64,000 bases of DNA from Mycobacterium neglectum (GTDB taxonomy: Bacteria; Actinomycetota; Actinomycetes; Mycobacteriales; Mycobacteriaceae): the NCBI RefSeq assembly GCF_002591975.1, contig NZ_NVQE01000020.1, positions 1 through 64,000 on the forward strand. The letters run 5' to 3'. Below are positions 39,258-50,807 of this stretch, one piece after another (the stretch's first letter is position 1; each line of letters opens with the position of its first letter). The position numbers and the translations under genes were made by a program. The notes below the pieces were generated by a model that worked only from the letters and a program-made list of their open reading frames with translations, ran no database searches and was not told the origin of the DNA.

Positions 39258-40547
39258 TCAGCGTGACGGACGGCAGATGAATGCCGTTGCCCGGCTTGCG
39301 GCCCCGGTGCCGAGGCGGGTGATGACCACCGAGAGCTGTTGTGAGCCCCGCAGCCGCAGCCGGTGCCGCAGCGCGTCGGGGTCGACATCCACACCGCGGA
39401 CCAGGATCTCCGCCGCACCGACGTCACGACCCGAAAGCGCCTGGCGCAGTCGGCGTTCGCTGTAGGCGAGCTCCTCGAGCACCTCGAAGCCGCGCAGGCC
39501 GGTCGGCAACGAATCCCCGGACAGATACGCGATGTCGGGGTCGAGTTGCCAAAGACCGTGCCTGGTGGCGTAGTGGCGCACCAGACCGGCCCGAACGACC
39601 GCTCCGTCCGGGTCGACGATCCACCGGCCGGCGCGCGCGACAATGCAGTCATCCGGTTCGGCGTCGGTGATCTCCTCCCCTGCGTCGAGCATGCTGGCCC
39701 GCCGGGTCACGCCGGGGGCAGCCAGTCCCGCCGACCACAGACACGCCTCGCGCACACTGCCGGCACTCGATGTCACCTCGATTTCACCGGTGAATCCCAA
39801 CTGGGCGACCGCGTCGAAATCGATTCCCGGCGCGCACTTTACGACGATATCCCGGCCCCGGAACACGTCGAGCAGCGCGTCGAGCCCCGGTGTGTAATCG
39901 CGCGGATCGAATCGGCGCCGCCCTGCGCTTCGGCGCGCCGGGTCGAGCAGGACTACGGCCGAAGCGGTGACGGGGCGCAGCGCGTCGGCACGGCACAGGT
40001 CCACATCGGCAACGTTATGGCGTGCCATCGCCAACCGGACCGGATCGACATCGCTGCCGACGAGCGCGGCCGACGAGTTTCGCAGCGCGGCAAGCTCCGT
40101 GCCGATCGAACACGTGGCGTCATGCACCACCGCACCCGACAAGCGTCGCGCGCGGTGGGCGGCCACCGGTTGAGCCGTCGCCTGCTGAAGCCCCTCGTCG
40201 GTGAACAGCCAGTCCCCCGGATCGGCGAACTTCGCCGCAGCCCTGCGCCGCAGCAACGTCGTCTCCACCAATACCGCCGACCGATCACCGAAACGCTTAC
40301 GCGCGGAAGCGATATCGGCGACCAGAGTGGCGGCCGTCAGCGGCAGGTCGGCGACATCGCACAGCGCCTGCCTTCCGACGTCGCTTTGCAGATACGCAAC
40401 GTCATCGAGCCGGAAATCTACGACGGCTTGACCCCGGTCACCATCACGTTGTAGAACCAGCCCTTGGGAACCACGCGACGCCAGAGGTTGTCGTCGACCC
40501 AGCTCAGGGTGATCCAGCTGTTGAAAGCGAACTTCGCATAGCCCCAA
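39258..40547 (-). CDS. SAM-dependent methyltransferase with THUMP-like region (Rv3037c-like)
   Basis: Class I methyltransferase: VHDATCSIGTELAALRNSSAALVGSDVDPVRLAMARHN contains the SAM motif and acidic binding residue, VVLLDPARRSAGRRRFDPRDYTP resembles the catalytic DPxR region of a conserved actinobacterial family (THUMP-like C-terminus). Target unknown, possibly RNA. No standard start codon lies near the family start (FRLDDVAYL, about 40413); the GTG at 40547 is the first canonical start and overlaps the preceding gene by 130 bases, so the true start is unresolved. Confidence 0.75.
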   Translation of the reverse strand: MGLCEVRFQQLDHPELGRRQPLASRGSQGLVLQRDGDRGQAVVDFRLDDVAYLQSDVGRQALCDVADLPLTAATLVADIASARKRFGDRSAVLVETTLLRRRAAAKFADPGDWLFTDEGLQQATAQPVAAHRARRLSGAVVHDATCSIGTELAALRNSSAALVGSDVDPVRLAMARHNVADVDLCRADALRPVTASAVVLLDPARRSAGRRRFDPRDYTPGLDALLDVFRGRDIVVKCAPGIDFDAVAQLGFTGEIEVTSSAGSVREACLWSAGLAAPGVTRRASMLDAGEEITDAEPDDCIVARAGRWIVDPDGAVVRAGLVRHYATRHGLWQLDPDIAYLSGDSLPTGLRGFEVLEELAYSERRLRQALSGRDVGAAEILVRGVDVDPDALRHRLRLRGSQQLSVVITRLGTGAASRATAFICRPSR

Positions 40548-41422
40548 CCCAACCGGCCGGGCGGCACAGCGGCCTCGAGGGTACGCAGCGGCCAGCCCAG
40601 CATAGCGGCGGTGAATTCTGTTGTGGTGGTTGAGATATCGACCACGCCGGCGTTACGTGACATGCGCTCCAGATCACCGGGCGAGAATGTGTGCAGGTCG
40701 ACGATGGCTTCGAGTGCGGCCGCGCGCGACGACTCGTCGAGCTCTTCCTGTGGACGGCGCCAGCCCGCCAGCCCGGGCAGCTTCGTCACGTTAGTCACCG
40801 CACGCCAGGTCAGGGTCGACAACGGACGCGCGTAGTTCTCACCCGCGTTGCTCGGCTCGCCGGCGAAGATGAACCGGCCGCCGGGCTTGAGCACCCGCAC
40901 GACCTCGCGTAACGACAGCTCGACGTCGGGGATGTGATGCAACACGGCGTGGCCGACGACGAGATCGAACGTGTCGTCGTCGTATGGGATGCCTTCGGCA
41001 TCGGCCACTCGTCCGTCGATTTCCAGGCCCAGATTCTCGCCGTTGCGCGTGGCCACCTTGACCATGCCCGGGGACAGATCGGTCACCGAGCCCCGGCGGG
41101 CCACCCCGGCCTGGATCAGATTCAGGAGAAAGAAGCCGCTACCGCAGCCGAGCTCGAGCGCACGATCGTAGGGCAGATTGCGCAGCTCGTCCTCGGGCAC
41201 CGTCGCGTCGAACAGGTCGCGGGCGTAATCGACGCATCGCTTGTCGTAGGAGATCGACCACTTGTCGTCGTAGGACTCGGCCTCCCAGTCGTGATACAGC
41301 ACCTGGGCGAGCTTGGAGTCGTGGCGGGCCGCCTCGACCTGTTCCGCGGTGGCGTGCGGGTTGGGGACCGCAGCCGCGTCAGCGGCGACATCAGAGGCAG
41401 TGTCAGATTCCTCAAAGCTCAT
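40418..41422 (-). CDS. SAM-dependent methyltransferase (Rv3038c-like)
   Basis: A 334-aa class I methyltransferase. SAM motif LELGCGSGFFLLNLIQAGV, GSVTDLSPGMV, the DDDTFDLVVGHAVLHHIPDVELSLREVVRVLKPGGRFIFAGEP motif region, and a C-terminal Trp-rich tail. Substrate unknown. It lies 11 bases after the crotonase gene on the same strand, with the Rv3037c-like gene following; the order matches M. tuberculosis. Confidence 0.9.
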   Translation of the reverse strand: MSFEESDTASDVAADAAAVPNPHATAEQVEAARHDSKLAQVLYHDWEAESYDDKWSISYDKRCVDYARDLFDATVPEDELRNLPYDRALELGCGSGFFLLNLIQAGVARRGSVTDLSPGMVKVATRNGENLGLEIDGRVADAEGIPYDDDTFDLVVGHAVLHHIPDVELSLREVVRVLKPGGRFIFAGEPSNAGENYARPLSTLTWRAVTNVTKLPGLAGWRRPQEELDESSRAAALEAIVDLHTFSPGDLERMSRNAGVVDISTTTTEFTAAMLGWPLRTLEAAVPPGRLGWGYAKFAFNSWITLSWVDDNLWRRVVPKGWFYNVMVTGVKPS

Positions 41423-41433
41423 AACAGGGCAGC

Positions 41434-42081
41434 CTAAAGGTCGAAGGTGGCCTTGGCGGCAGCCAGTACCTGGGCAGGATGCTCGACGAACCGTTGCGCC
41501 CAGGCCAGCGCCGCGTCGTACACCCCGTCGGGGGCGACCATCTCGTCGATCAGGCCCATGGCCAGCGCTTCCTTGGCGTCGATGAACCGGCCGCTGAACA
41601 CCATGTCCTTGGCCTTGGACATGCCGACTGTGCGGGCCAGCCGCGAGGTGCCGCCCGCGGGGACCAGACCGGCCAGGATCTCCGTCACCCCGAATCTGAC
41701 GTTGTCGCCGGCCACTCGCCAGTCGGCGGCCAGCGACAGGTTCAGTCCGCCGCCCAGCGCGTAACCCGTGATCGCCGCGACGGTGGGTTTGGGGACCGCG
41801 GCGAGGGCGTCGACCGCGCTCCGGCAGACCTGGGCTGCCGCTGCCGCTTCGGCAGTGTTGAGCGAGGACAACTCGGGCACGTCGTCGCCGGCGGAGAAGA
41901 TCTCATGGCCGCCGAAGAGGATGACGGCGTGGATGTCGTCCAGGGCGCCGACGTCGGCCGCGACGATTTCGAGCTCGCGGTACACCTGGCGCGTGAGCGC
42001 GTTGGTGGGCGGCCGCGACAACAGCAGCGTCGCGATGCCGGGATGCTCATCGCTGGTGTGAACCGATACGAACTCGTTCAT
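41434..42081 (-). CDS. Enoyl-CoA hydratase/isomerase (EchA17-like), short
   Basis: Crotonase fold: [18 protein letters not shown] oxyanion hole, [20 protein letters not shown] second oxyanion loop, [30 protein letters not shown]. It ends at AAAKATFDL, 215 aa. The M. tuberculosis EchA17, as I recall it, continues about 35 residues, so the C-terminal helices that shape the substrate pocket and trimer contacts are missing here. Four-base ATGA overlap with the NUDIX gene upstream. Confidence 0.88.
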   Translation of the reverse strand: MNEFVSVHTSDEHPGIATLLLSRPPTNALTRQVYRELEIVAADVGALDDIHAVILFGGHEIFSAGDDVPELSSLNTAEAAAAAQVCRSAVDALAAVPKPTVAAITGYALGGGLNLSLAADWRVAGDNVRFGVTEILAGLVPAGGTSRLARTVGMSKAKDMVFSGRFIDAKEALAMGLIDEMVAPDGVYDAALAWAQRFVEHPAQVLAAAKATFDL

Positions 42082-42923
42082 GCCAGCGGACTGTCCCGGC
42101 TGTAGCCATCAGGCGCGCGGCGGTTGCGCGCGGCGTTGTACCGATCGCTGTTGAAGAACTCGATCTCCCAGTTGCCCGTGTCCGTGTCCGCGGCCAGGTG
42201 CGGCTCCACCGCCACGATCTTGCGCTCGACGGCGAGCACTTCCGCGACGGTCCTGCCGTTGAGCGAGTCGAGCTGCGTCCACGTGGGCGGCAGCAGGAAC
42301 GTCCGACCTTCGCCGAAATCGTCGAGGCCCTGTTGCGGGGTGATCCAATCCGCCTGATCGGTTTCGGTGTTGTCGCCGTCGGCCCGCTGCCCCTTCGGGA
42401 GCGCACCCACGAAGAAGAACGTGTCGTAGCGGCGCGTGCGCTCCTCCTTTGGGGTCACCCAATTCGCCCACGGCCTAAGCAGATCCGCGCGCAGGACCAG
42501 GTTCTCGCGCCGCAGGAATTCCGCAAACGACAGCGAATTGTTGGCCAGCGCCTCCCGCGCGTCGCCGTAGACCGACGCGTCATCGACGATGCCATCGGGG
42601 TCGTCGGCGGGTCCGGCGAACAGCACGCCGGATTCTTCGAACGTTTCGCGCGCCGCCGCGCACACCAACGCCGCGGCGAGGTCGGATTCGACGCCGAATC
42701 GTTCCGCCCACCAGGCGGGTTCGGGGCCGAACCAGGCGATGTCGGCGTTGCGGTCACGCTCATCGACACCGCCACCGGGAAACACCATCACGCCCGCAAC
42801 GAAGTCCATCGCCGAGTGCCTCCGCATCAGGAACACTTCAATCTCCGGAGCGGGGCCCGCACTCTTGTCGCGGACCAGCATCACCGTCGCCGCCGGCCTC
42901 GGGACCAGTGGATCTCCACTCAT
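42078..42923 (-). CDS. NUDIX hydrolase (Rv3040c-like)
   Basis: NUDIX fold with [10 protein letters not shown] and the nudix-box core [14 protein letters not shown] (REXXEE metal-binding glutamates). Opening [13 protein letters not shown] and [25 protein letters not shown] are typical of the NUDT7/8/19 CoA-type or general pyrophosphohydrolase group. Substrate not readable. 281 aa. Four-base overlaps link it to the ABC ATPase gene upstream and the crotonase gene downstream. Confidence 0.9.
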   Translation of the reverse strand: MSGDPLVPRPAATVMLVRDKSAGPAPEIEVFLMRRHSAMDFVAGVMVFPGGGVDERDRNADIAWFGPEPAWWAERFGVESDLAAALVCAAARETFEESGVLFAGPADDPDGIVDDASVYGDAREALANNSLSFAEFLRRENLVLRADLLRPWANWVTPKEERTRRYDTFFFVGALPKGQRADGDNTETDQADWITPQQGLDDFGEGRTFLLPPTWTQLDSLNGRTVAEVLAVERKIVAVEPHLAADTDTGNWEIEFFNSDRYNAARNRRAPDGYSRDSPLA

Positions 42924-43762
42924 ATCCGCCTCCTGTGCGCCGCACGGCTTCTGGCCCGACGCGCGAAATACCGTCCTTCGAAATTGTCGAGAACAATCGA
43001 CTGACCGAACGCCTTCGACAGGTTCTCGGCGGTCAGCACGTCGGGCAGCAGGCCCGAGTCGACGACCTTGCCCTCGGACAGGATCAGACCGTGCGAGAAA
43101 CCGCGCGGAATCTCCTCGACGTGGTGGGTGACCAACACCAGCGCGGGGGAATCCGGGTCGAGAGCCAGGTCCTCCAGCCGGGCCAGCAGGTCCTCGCGGC
43201 CGCCGAGATCCAGGCCGGCCGCGGGCTCGTCGAGCAACAGCAGCTCGGGGTCGGTCATCATCGACCGCGCGATGAGCACGCGCTTGCGCTCCCCTTCGGA
43301 CAACGTGCCGTAGGCCCGCTCGGCGAGATGCTCGGCGCCGACGCTCTCGAGCATGTCGACCGCCTGTTCGTAGTCGACGTCGTCATACTTCTCCCGCCAG
43401 CGGCCCAGCACCGAGTAGCCCGCGGACACGACCAGATCGCGTACCACCTCGTCGTCGGGCACTCGCTGAGACAACGCCGAACTGCTCAGGCCGACCCTCG
43501 ACCGCAGTTCTGACATGTCGACCCGGCCCAGTCGCTCACCGAGGACCAGCGCCGTCCCCGACGACGGATACTCCATCGCGGCGGCGATGCGAAGCAACGA
43601 TGTCTTGCCCGCGCCGTTGGGACCGATGACCACCCAGCGTTCGTCGAGTTCAACCGACCATGTGATCGGCCCCACGAGAACCTGGCCGCCACGGCGCAAC
43701 GACACCTTGGCGAAGTCGATCAGCAGGTCGGGGTCGGCTGGATCTCCTTCGGCGACTGGCAC
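42920..43762 (-). CDS. ABC transporter ATP-binding protein (Rv3041c-like)
   Basis: ATPase with Walker A GPNGAGKTS (47-55), ABC signature LSEGERKRV (about 159-167), Walker B LLLLDEP (about 179-185) and switch His in LVTHHVEEIP. No permease gene lies beside it, as for lone ModF/YbbL-like ATPases, so transport is uncertain. GTG 43762 starts MPVAEGDPAD; 280 aa. The start lies 43 bases inside the end of the YczE gene, all on the minus strand. Confidence 0.88.
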   Translation of the reverse strand: MPVAEGDPADPDLLIDFAKVSLRRGGQVLVGPITWSVELDERWVVIGPNGAGKTSLLRIAAAMEYPSSGTALVLGERLGRVDMSELRSRVGLSSSALSQRVPDDEVVRDLVVSAGYSVLGRWREKYDDVDYEQAVDMLESVGAEHLAERAYGTLSEGERKRVLIARSMMTDPELLLLDEPAAGLDLGGREDLLARLEDLALDPDSPALVLVTHHVEEIPRGFSHGLILSEGKVVDSGLLPDVLTAENLSKAFGQSIVLDNFEGRYFARRARSRAAHRRRI

Positions 43763-44463
43763 CGTCTCATCGTAGTGAAGCGATTTCGGCGCGCCCCCGT
43801 TCGCCCAGCGACTGTTTGCGCACCCAGATCCCTGGCTTCGGCGACGGGAGCCCAGCCGCTGACGACAAGAACGCGTTTTGGCGTGATGCGCACGAAGAAC
43901 TGGACCAGCGGGCCGATACCGAACGCGTAGAGCACGGTTCCGACGCCCACGGTGCCACCGAGCAGCCAGCCCAGCGCCAGCACGGTTGCCTCGATCGACG
44001 TACGGACCAGTCGCACCGACAATCCAGTTCGCACCACCAGTCCAGTCATCAGACCATCGCGGGGCCCAGGACCGAGTCCGGCACCGACGTAGAGCACCGT
44101 GCTGAACGCGTTGAGGACGACCGCACCGACCATCATCGCGATCCGCACCGGCATCGACGTCGGCTGTTCCATCAGCAGCATGCCGACGTCGACGGTGATC
44201 GCGATGACGACGACATTGGCGATCGTGCCGATGCCGGGCCGATTGCGCAGCGGAATCCAGGCCAGCAGTACGACCACGCCGACCACGGCCGACGCGACAC
44301 CGATCGTCATCCCCGTGTGCAGGGCCAGGCCCTGGTGGAACACGTCCCACGGGTCGAGTCCCAGTCCGGCGCGCACCATCATCGCCATCGAGAAGCCGTA
44401 ACCGGCCAACCCGACCAGCAGTGCCGTCCCGCGCAGGCTTCCTCGCAGCAGTGTGCCCGTCAC
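43720..44463 (-). CDS. yczE: YczE/YitT-type membrane protein
   Basis: Integral membrane protein of the YczE/YyaS/YitT family with about five hydrophobic segments (starting LLRGSLRGTALLVGLAGYGFSMAMMVRAGLGLDPWDVFHQGLAL, the family signature). Function unknown; often next to MocR regulators of the YczR type in Actinobacteria. GTG 44463 is chosen: it overlaps by four bases the stop of a 51-codon ORF upstream. A longer frame to 44634 would run through the promoter and that ORF. Confidence 0.83.
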   Translation of the reverse strand: MTGTLLRGSLRGTALLVGLAGYGFSMAMMVRAGLGLDPWDVFHQGLALHTGMTIGVASAVVGVVVLLAWIPLRNRPGIGTIANVVVIAITVDVGMLLMEQPTSMPVRIAMMVGAVVLNAFSTVLYVGAGLGPGPRDGLMTGLVVRTGLSVRLVRTSIEATVLALGWLLGGTVGVGTVLYAFGIGPLVQFFVRITPKRVLVVSGWAPVAEARDLGAQTVAGRTGARRNRFTTMRRCQSPKEIQPTPTC

Positions 44464-44615
44464 GAGTGATGCGGGAAGCGCATTGCGATGAGTTCCACTT
44501 CGCGCGCCATGCGCTCGGCATCGCGATCGAAGTAGTCGACGCACCCGGCCGGCATCTGCCAGCTGAAGATCCTTGCCAGTTCGCGGCTCAGTTTCGAGAT
44601 CCAATTCGTACTCAC
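44460..44615 (-). CDS. Small 51-aa protein upstream of yczE
   Basis: A 51-codon ORF in a different frame from yczE, ending with a GTGA overlap at the yczE start. Its product starts MSTNWISKLSRELARIF and ends MAREVELIAMRFPHHS; it looks cytosolic, amphipathic and weakly acidic, with no known family. About 78 percent of codons end in G/C, as in neighbouring genes. The GTG start sits six bases after a GATTAT -10 hexamer, consistent with a leaderless transcript. It would be co-transcribed and translationally coupled with yczE. Confidence 0.65.
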   Translation of the reverse strand: MSTNWISKLSRELARIFSWQMPAGCVDYFDRDAERMAREVELIAMRFPHHS

Positions 44616-44621
44616 CACTGA

Positions 44622-44676
44622 ATAATCTGTCCAACTGGCTTGCTCATCAATAGCCAGTTAGCGCATACTGGCTTGC
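44622..44676. promoter_or_regulatory. Divergent yczE/mocR control region with ACTGGCTTGC repeats
   Basis: Minus-strand promoter TTGATG (44645-44650), 17-base spacer, GATTAT (44622-44627). ACTGGCTTGC occurs at 44634-44643 inside that spacer and again at 44667-44676 next to the regulator start; AGCCAGTT at 44652-44659 is an inverted partner. MocR regulators commonly bind such direct repeats. Confidence 0.7.
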
Positions 44677-44678
44677 AA

Positions 44679-46121
44679 ATGACGGTAGAAATGGCAGCCA
44701 GAGCGCTCGATGTGGACCTGTTGGCTCGCGAACTGGGCAACTGGCGCACATCCAGTCAAAGTGGCCCTGCCTATCAGGGGCTTGCGGACGCGATCCGGCT
44801 GCTGATCATCGACGGCCGCGTTCCCGTCGGAGCACGCCTTCCCAGCGAGCGCACGCTCGCCGACGTGCTGCGGGTCTCGCGCACGACGGTCACCGCCGCG
44901 TTCACCCAACTGCGCGAGGACGGCTATCTCAATGCCCGCCGTGGTGCGCGCAGCACGACGGCGCTGCCGGTTGCCCCTGCGGCCCGAGCCGAAGCCCTGC
45001 CGCCCACGATGAGCCTGGCCGCGGCCGCATTGTCCGCTCCGGCGGCCGCGGTGACCGAGGCGTTCGTCGATGCCACCCGCGACGTCACGCCGTATCTGCA
45101 CGAACCGGGCCACGAACTCGTCGGGGTGAGCACGCTACGGCAGGCGATCGCTGAAAGATACTGCGAGCGTGGCCTTCCCACCGCACCCGACGAGGTGCTG
45201 GTGACCACGGGTGCACTCCACGCGATCTCGCTGATACTGACGACGTATGTGCAACCCGGTGACCGCGTTCTGGTGGAGCAGCCCACCTATCACGGTGCGC
45301 TGTCAGCCATCACGACCGCAGGTGCGCGGCCCGTCCCGGTGGCGATGACCGAGGCCGGCTGGGAACTGGACGCAGTACAGGCTGCGGTTCACCAGCTTGC
45401 GCCGAACCTTGCGTACTTCATCCCCGACAACCAGAACCCGACGGGGCTCACCATGCCCGTGGGTGACCGGAAACGACTGGCGCGCATCATCGCTGAGACG
45501 CGGACCCGCACGATCGTTGACGAAACGATCCTCGACATGTGGCTGGACAAGGCGATGCCGACGCCCCTTGCCGCCGAGATGACGACGCGACGCGACCTGG
45601 TCATGACCATCGGTTCGATGTCGAAGTCCTTTTGGGGCGGGCTGCGCGTCGGCTGGATCCGCGCCGAGCGCGCCACCATCGCGACCATCGCCGCGCTGCG
45701 ACCGTCGATCGATATGGGCACCCCGGTGCTCGAACAGTTCGCCGCTGCAAGACTTCTCGCACGCCGCGACGAGATACTGCCAGAACGCCGCGAAATCCTC
45801 CGGGTCCGCCGCGCGCTGCTGCAGTCACTGTTGAGCCGCCACCTCCCCGACTGGGAGCCCGGCCCGGGCATCGGCGGCATGTCGCTGTGGGTGCGCCTAC
45901 CCGCGCCGATGAGCACCGCACTGTCGGCGGCGGCATCGCGGCTGGGCCTCGACCTGCCTGCGGGCCCGCGCTTCGGCGTCGACGGGACGCTGGAGCGGTT
46001 CGTCCGCATTCCCTACGCGCTGCCCGAAGAACAGCTCACCGAGGCCGTCGAATTGCTGGCGCGCGCGTGGCACAGCATCACAGGTTCGGCGGCGCCGGAG
46101 CCGACGGCGGTGGTCGTCTAG
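44679..46121 (+). CDS. MocR-type GntR/aminotransferase-fold regulator (YczR-like)
   Basis: N-terminal GntR winged helix (about residues 26-85: YQGLADAIRLLIIDGRVPVGARLPSERTLADVLRVSRTTVTAAFTQLREDGYL) fused to a fold-type I PLP domain (about 110-475) with VLVTTGALHAISLIL, FIPDNQNPTGLTMP and the PLP Lys region TIGSMSKSFWGGLRVGWIR. 480 aa. It likely senses a PLP-amine or amino acid. Divergent from yczE, with direct repeats between them. ATG 44679 is probably leaderless. Confidence 0.92.
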   Translation: MTVEMAARALDVDLLARELGNWRTSSQSGPAYQGLADAIRLLIIDGRVPVGARLPSERTLADVLRVSRTTVTAAFTQLREDGYLNARRGARSTTALPVAPAARAEALPPTMSLAAAALSAPAAAVTEAFVDATRDVTPYLHEPGHELVGVSTLRQAIAERYCERGLPTAPDEVLVTTGALHAISLILTTYVQPGDRVLVEQPTYHGALSAITTAGARPVPVAMTEAGWELDAVQAAVHQLAPNLAYFIPDNQNPTGLTMPVGDRKRLARIIAETRTRTIVDETILDMWLDKAMPTPLAAEMTTRRDLVMTIGSMSKSFWGGLRVGWIRAERATIATIAALRPSIDMGTPVLEQFAAARLLARRDEILPERREILRVRRALLQSLLSRHLPDWEPGPGIGGMSLWVRLPAPMSTALSAAASRLGLDLPAGPRFGVDGTLERFVRIPYALPEEQLTEAVELLARAWHSITGSAAPEPTAVVV

Positions 46122-46139
46122 TCCACGCCGGAGGAAAGT

Positions 46140-49227
<3,088 letters not shown>

Positions 49228-49300
49228 CTACAAACTGTCGTAATTGATTCGCGATAGGCGCTGACCTGCCGCAAGCAGGCCAGATGTTACCGTCGGCGAC

Positions 49301-50404
49301 GTGCTGATCAGCGGACCCCGCGCCGGCCTGCTGGCCTCCTCGGCGGCGATCGCGACAGCGCTCGCCATCACCGTCGTCACCGGCTGCGGATCGCTCGGCG
49401 GAGACGCTGCACCCACCGAGGGCGAACCATCGGTCATCACCAGCACCACGAGGATCGCGAGTGCGGGCGTCCTCGGTAATCAGCGCAGGCCAGACGAATC
49501 CTGCGCACCCGAACCCAGCCCCGTCGACCCCGGCCCACCCGACCGGCCGGTCCGCCATGCCGCAGGGGAAACCGAGGTCCGTGCGGATCCGCAGCGCATC
49601 GTCGTGCTCTCCGGTGACCAGCTCGACACGCTGTGCGCGCTCGGCCTGCAGTCGCAGGTGGTGGCCGCCGCGCTTCCCGACGGCTCCAGCACCCAACCGT
49701 CCTACCTCGGCCAGGTCATCCACGATGTGCCCGGAGCCGGCAGCCGCAGTGCACCCGACATCGACGCGATCAAGGCGGCAACCCCCGATCTGATCCTCGG
49801 CTCTGAGGCCCTGACGCCAGAGGATTTCGGCGAGCTGTCAGCGATCGCGCCGACGGTGTTCACCGGCGCGCCCGGCGCCGCATGGCAGGACAACACGCGG
49901 ACTGTTGGCGCGGCGACCGGCCGGCTCGACGCGGCCAACGCAATGATCGACGGCTTCGAGCGGGCCGCCGACAAGACCGGCGCCGAGAACGACGCCACCC
50001 ACTTTCAGGCGTCGGTCGTGCAGTTGACCGACACCACGATGCGGGTCTTCGGTCCAGCGAACTTCCCCGGCAGCGTGCTGGCCGCCGTCGGCGTGGATCG
50101 CCCTGCAGCGCAACGGTTTACCGACAAGCCTTATGTCGAGATCGGCATCACCGACACCGACTTGGAGAACTCGCCCGATTTTTCGGCGGCCGACGGCGAC
50201 ATCGTCTACGTCTCGTTCGACTCCCCCGCGGCCAAAGACCGTGCGCCCCGCGTCATGGGAAGCGACGCATGGAAGAAGCTGTCCGCCAATCGCGACAACC
50301 GGATCTTCGCGGTCAACAATGAGGTGTGGCAGACCGGCGAAGGCATCGTTGCCGCCCGCGGAATACTGGCCGACCTCCCGTGGATCAACGCCCCGATCAA
50401 TTAG
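49301..50404 (+). CDS. fecB: FecB-like iron/heme-binding lipoprotein
   Basis: Lipoprotein with lipobox VVTGC (Cys29), binding-protein fold of the iron-complex (TroA-like) family: RIVVLSGDQLDTLCALGLQSQVVAAALPDG, IDAIKAATPDLILGSEALTPEDFGEL, and long central helix region. M. tuberculosis FecB (Rv3044) binds siderophore/heme. 367 aa. No permease is adjacent. Divergent from ctaD. GTG start. Confidence 0.93.
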   Translation: MLISGPRAGLLASSAAIATALAITVVTGCGSLGGDAAPTEGEPSVITSTTRIASAGVLGNQRRPDESCAPEPSPVDPGPPDRPVRHAAGETEVRADPQRIVVLSGDQLDTLCALGLQSQVVAAALPDGSSTQPSYLGQVIHDVPGAGSRSAPDIDAIKAATPDLILGSEALTPEDFGELSAIAPTVFTGAPGAAWQDNTRTVGAATGRLDAANAMIDGFERAADKTGAENDATHFQASVVQLTDTTMRVFGPANFPGSVLAAVGVDRPAAQRFTDKPYVEIGITDTDLENSPDFSAADGDIVYVSFDSPAAKDRAPRVMGSDAWKKLSANRDNRIFAVNNEVWQTGEGIVAARGILADLPWINAPIN

Positions 50405-50405
50405 C

Positions 50406-50690
50406 GTGGCGCAGATGTTCCACATCTTGAAATCCACCTACCTGCAACCGCCCGACGTCGTCAACCAAACCCGACCCGCTCACCTGGAATGGCTTAAGGG
50501 CGAGGTCGCCGCCGGCCGTATCGTGCTGGCGGGTCGCCTGGATGACGAGTCCGGCGCAATCCTCGTCACGGGCGATATCAGCGCAGACGAGGCGCAGGAC
50601 GTCGTCGACCGCGACCCCTACACGTCCGCCGCGGTGGCCAATTACGAGCGGCTGTCGTTCAACGGTGCCTTCCGCGCCCCAGGACTCTAG
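50406..50690 (+). CDS. YciI family protein
   Basis: A 94-aa ferredoxin-like YciI-fold protein: MFHILKSTYLQPPDVVNQTRPAHLEWL with the catalytic-type His (HLEWL), then GRIVLAGRLDDESGAILVTG and the DPYTSAAVANYERLSFNGAF tail. Function in this family is unknown. The GTG at 50406 gives VAQMF; ATG 50415 is equally possible. It begins one base after the fecB stop, so it is probably co-transcribed with fecB. Confidence 0.85.
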   Translation: MAQMFHILKSTYLQPPDVVNQTRPAHLEWLKGEVAAGRIVLAGRLDDESGAILVTGDISADEAQDVVDRDPYTSAAVANYERLSFNGAFRAPGL

Positions 50691-50737
50691 GAACTAACTC
50701 ACAGTTTCACCGGGAAGAACGCGGTGCGTTCGACCGT

Positions 50738-50749
50738 TCACCTAGGTGA
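50738..50749. promoter_or_regulatory. Perfect palindrome upstream of adhC
   Basis: TCACCTAGGTGA is a perfect 12-base palindrome 59 bases before the adhC ATG. A second CCTAGGT lies close to the start. The regulator is not known. Confidence 0.45.
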
Positions 50750-50807
50750 GGCCGCATCGTCGCGGCGAATTGCCAGTTGCCAAAATTCCTAGGTAGAAGG
50801 CCGTCTT

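Noticed and set aside
43720..44634. Longer YczE starting at 44634
   Set aside because: It would read through a promoter, an operator repeat and a better-coded 51-codon frame that ends in a GTGA overlap at 44463.
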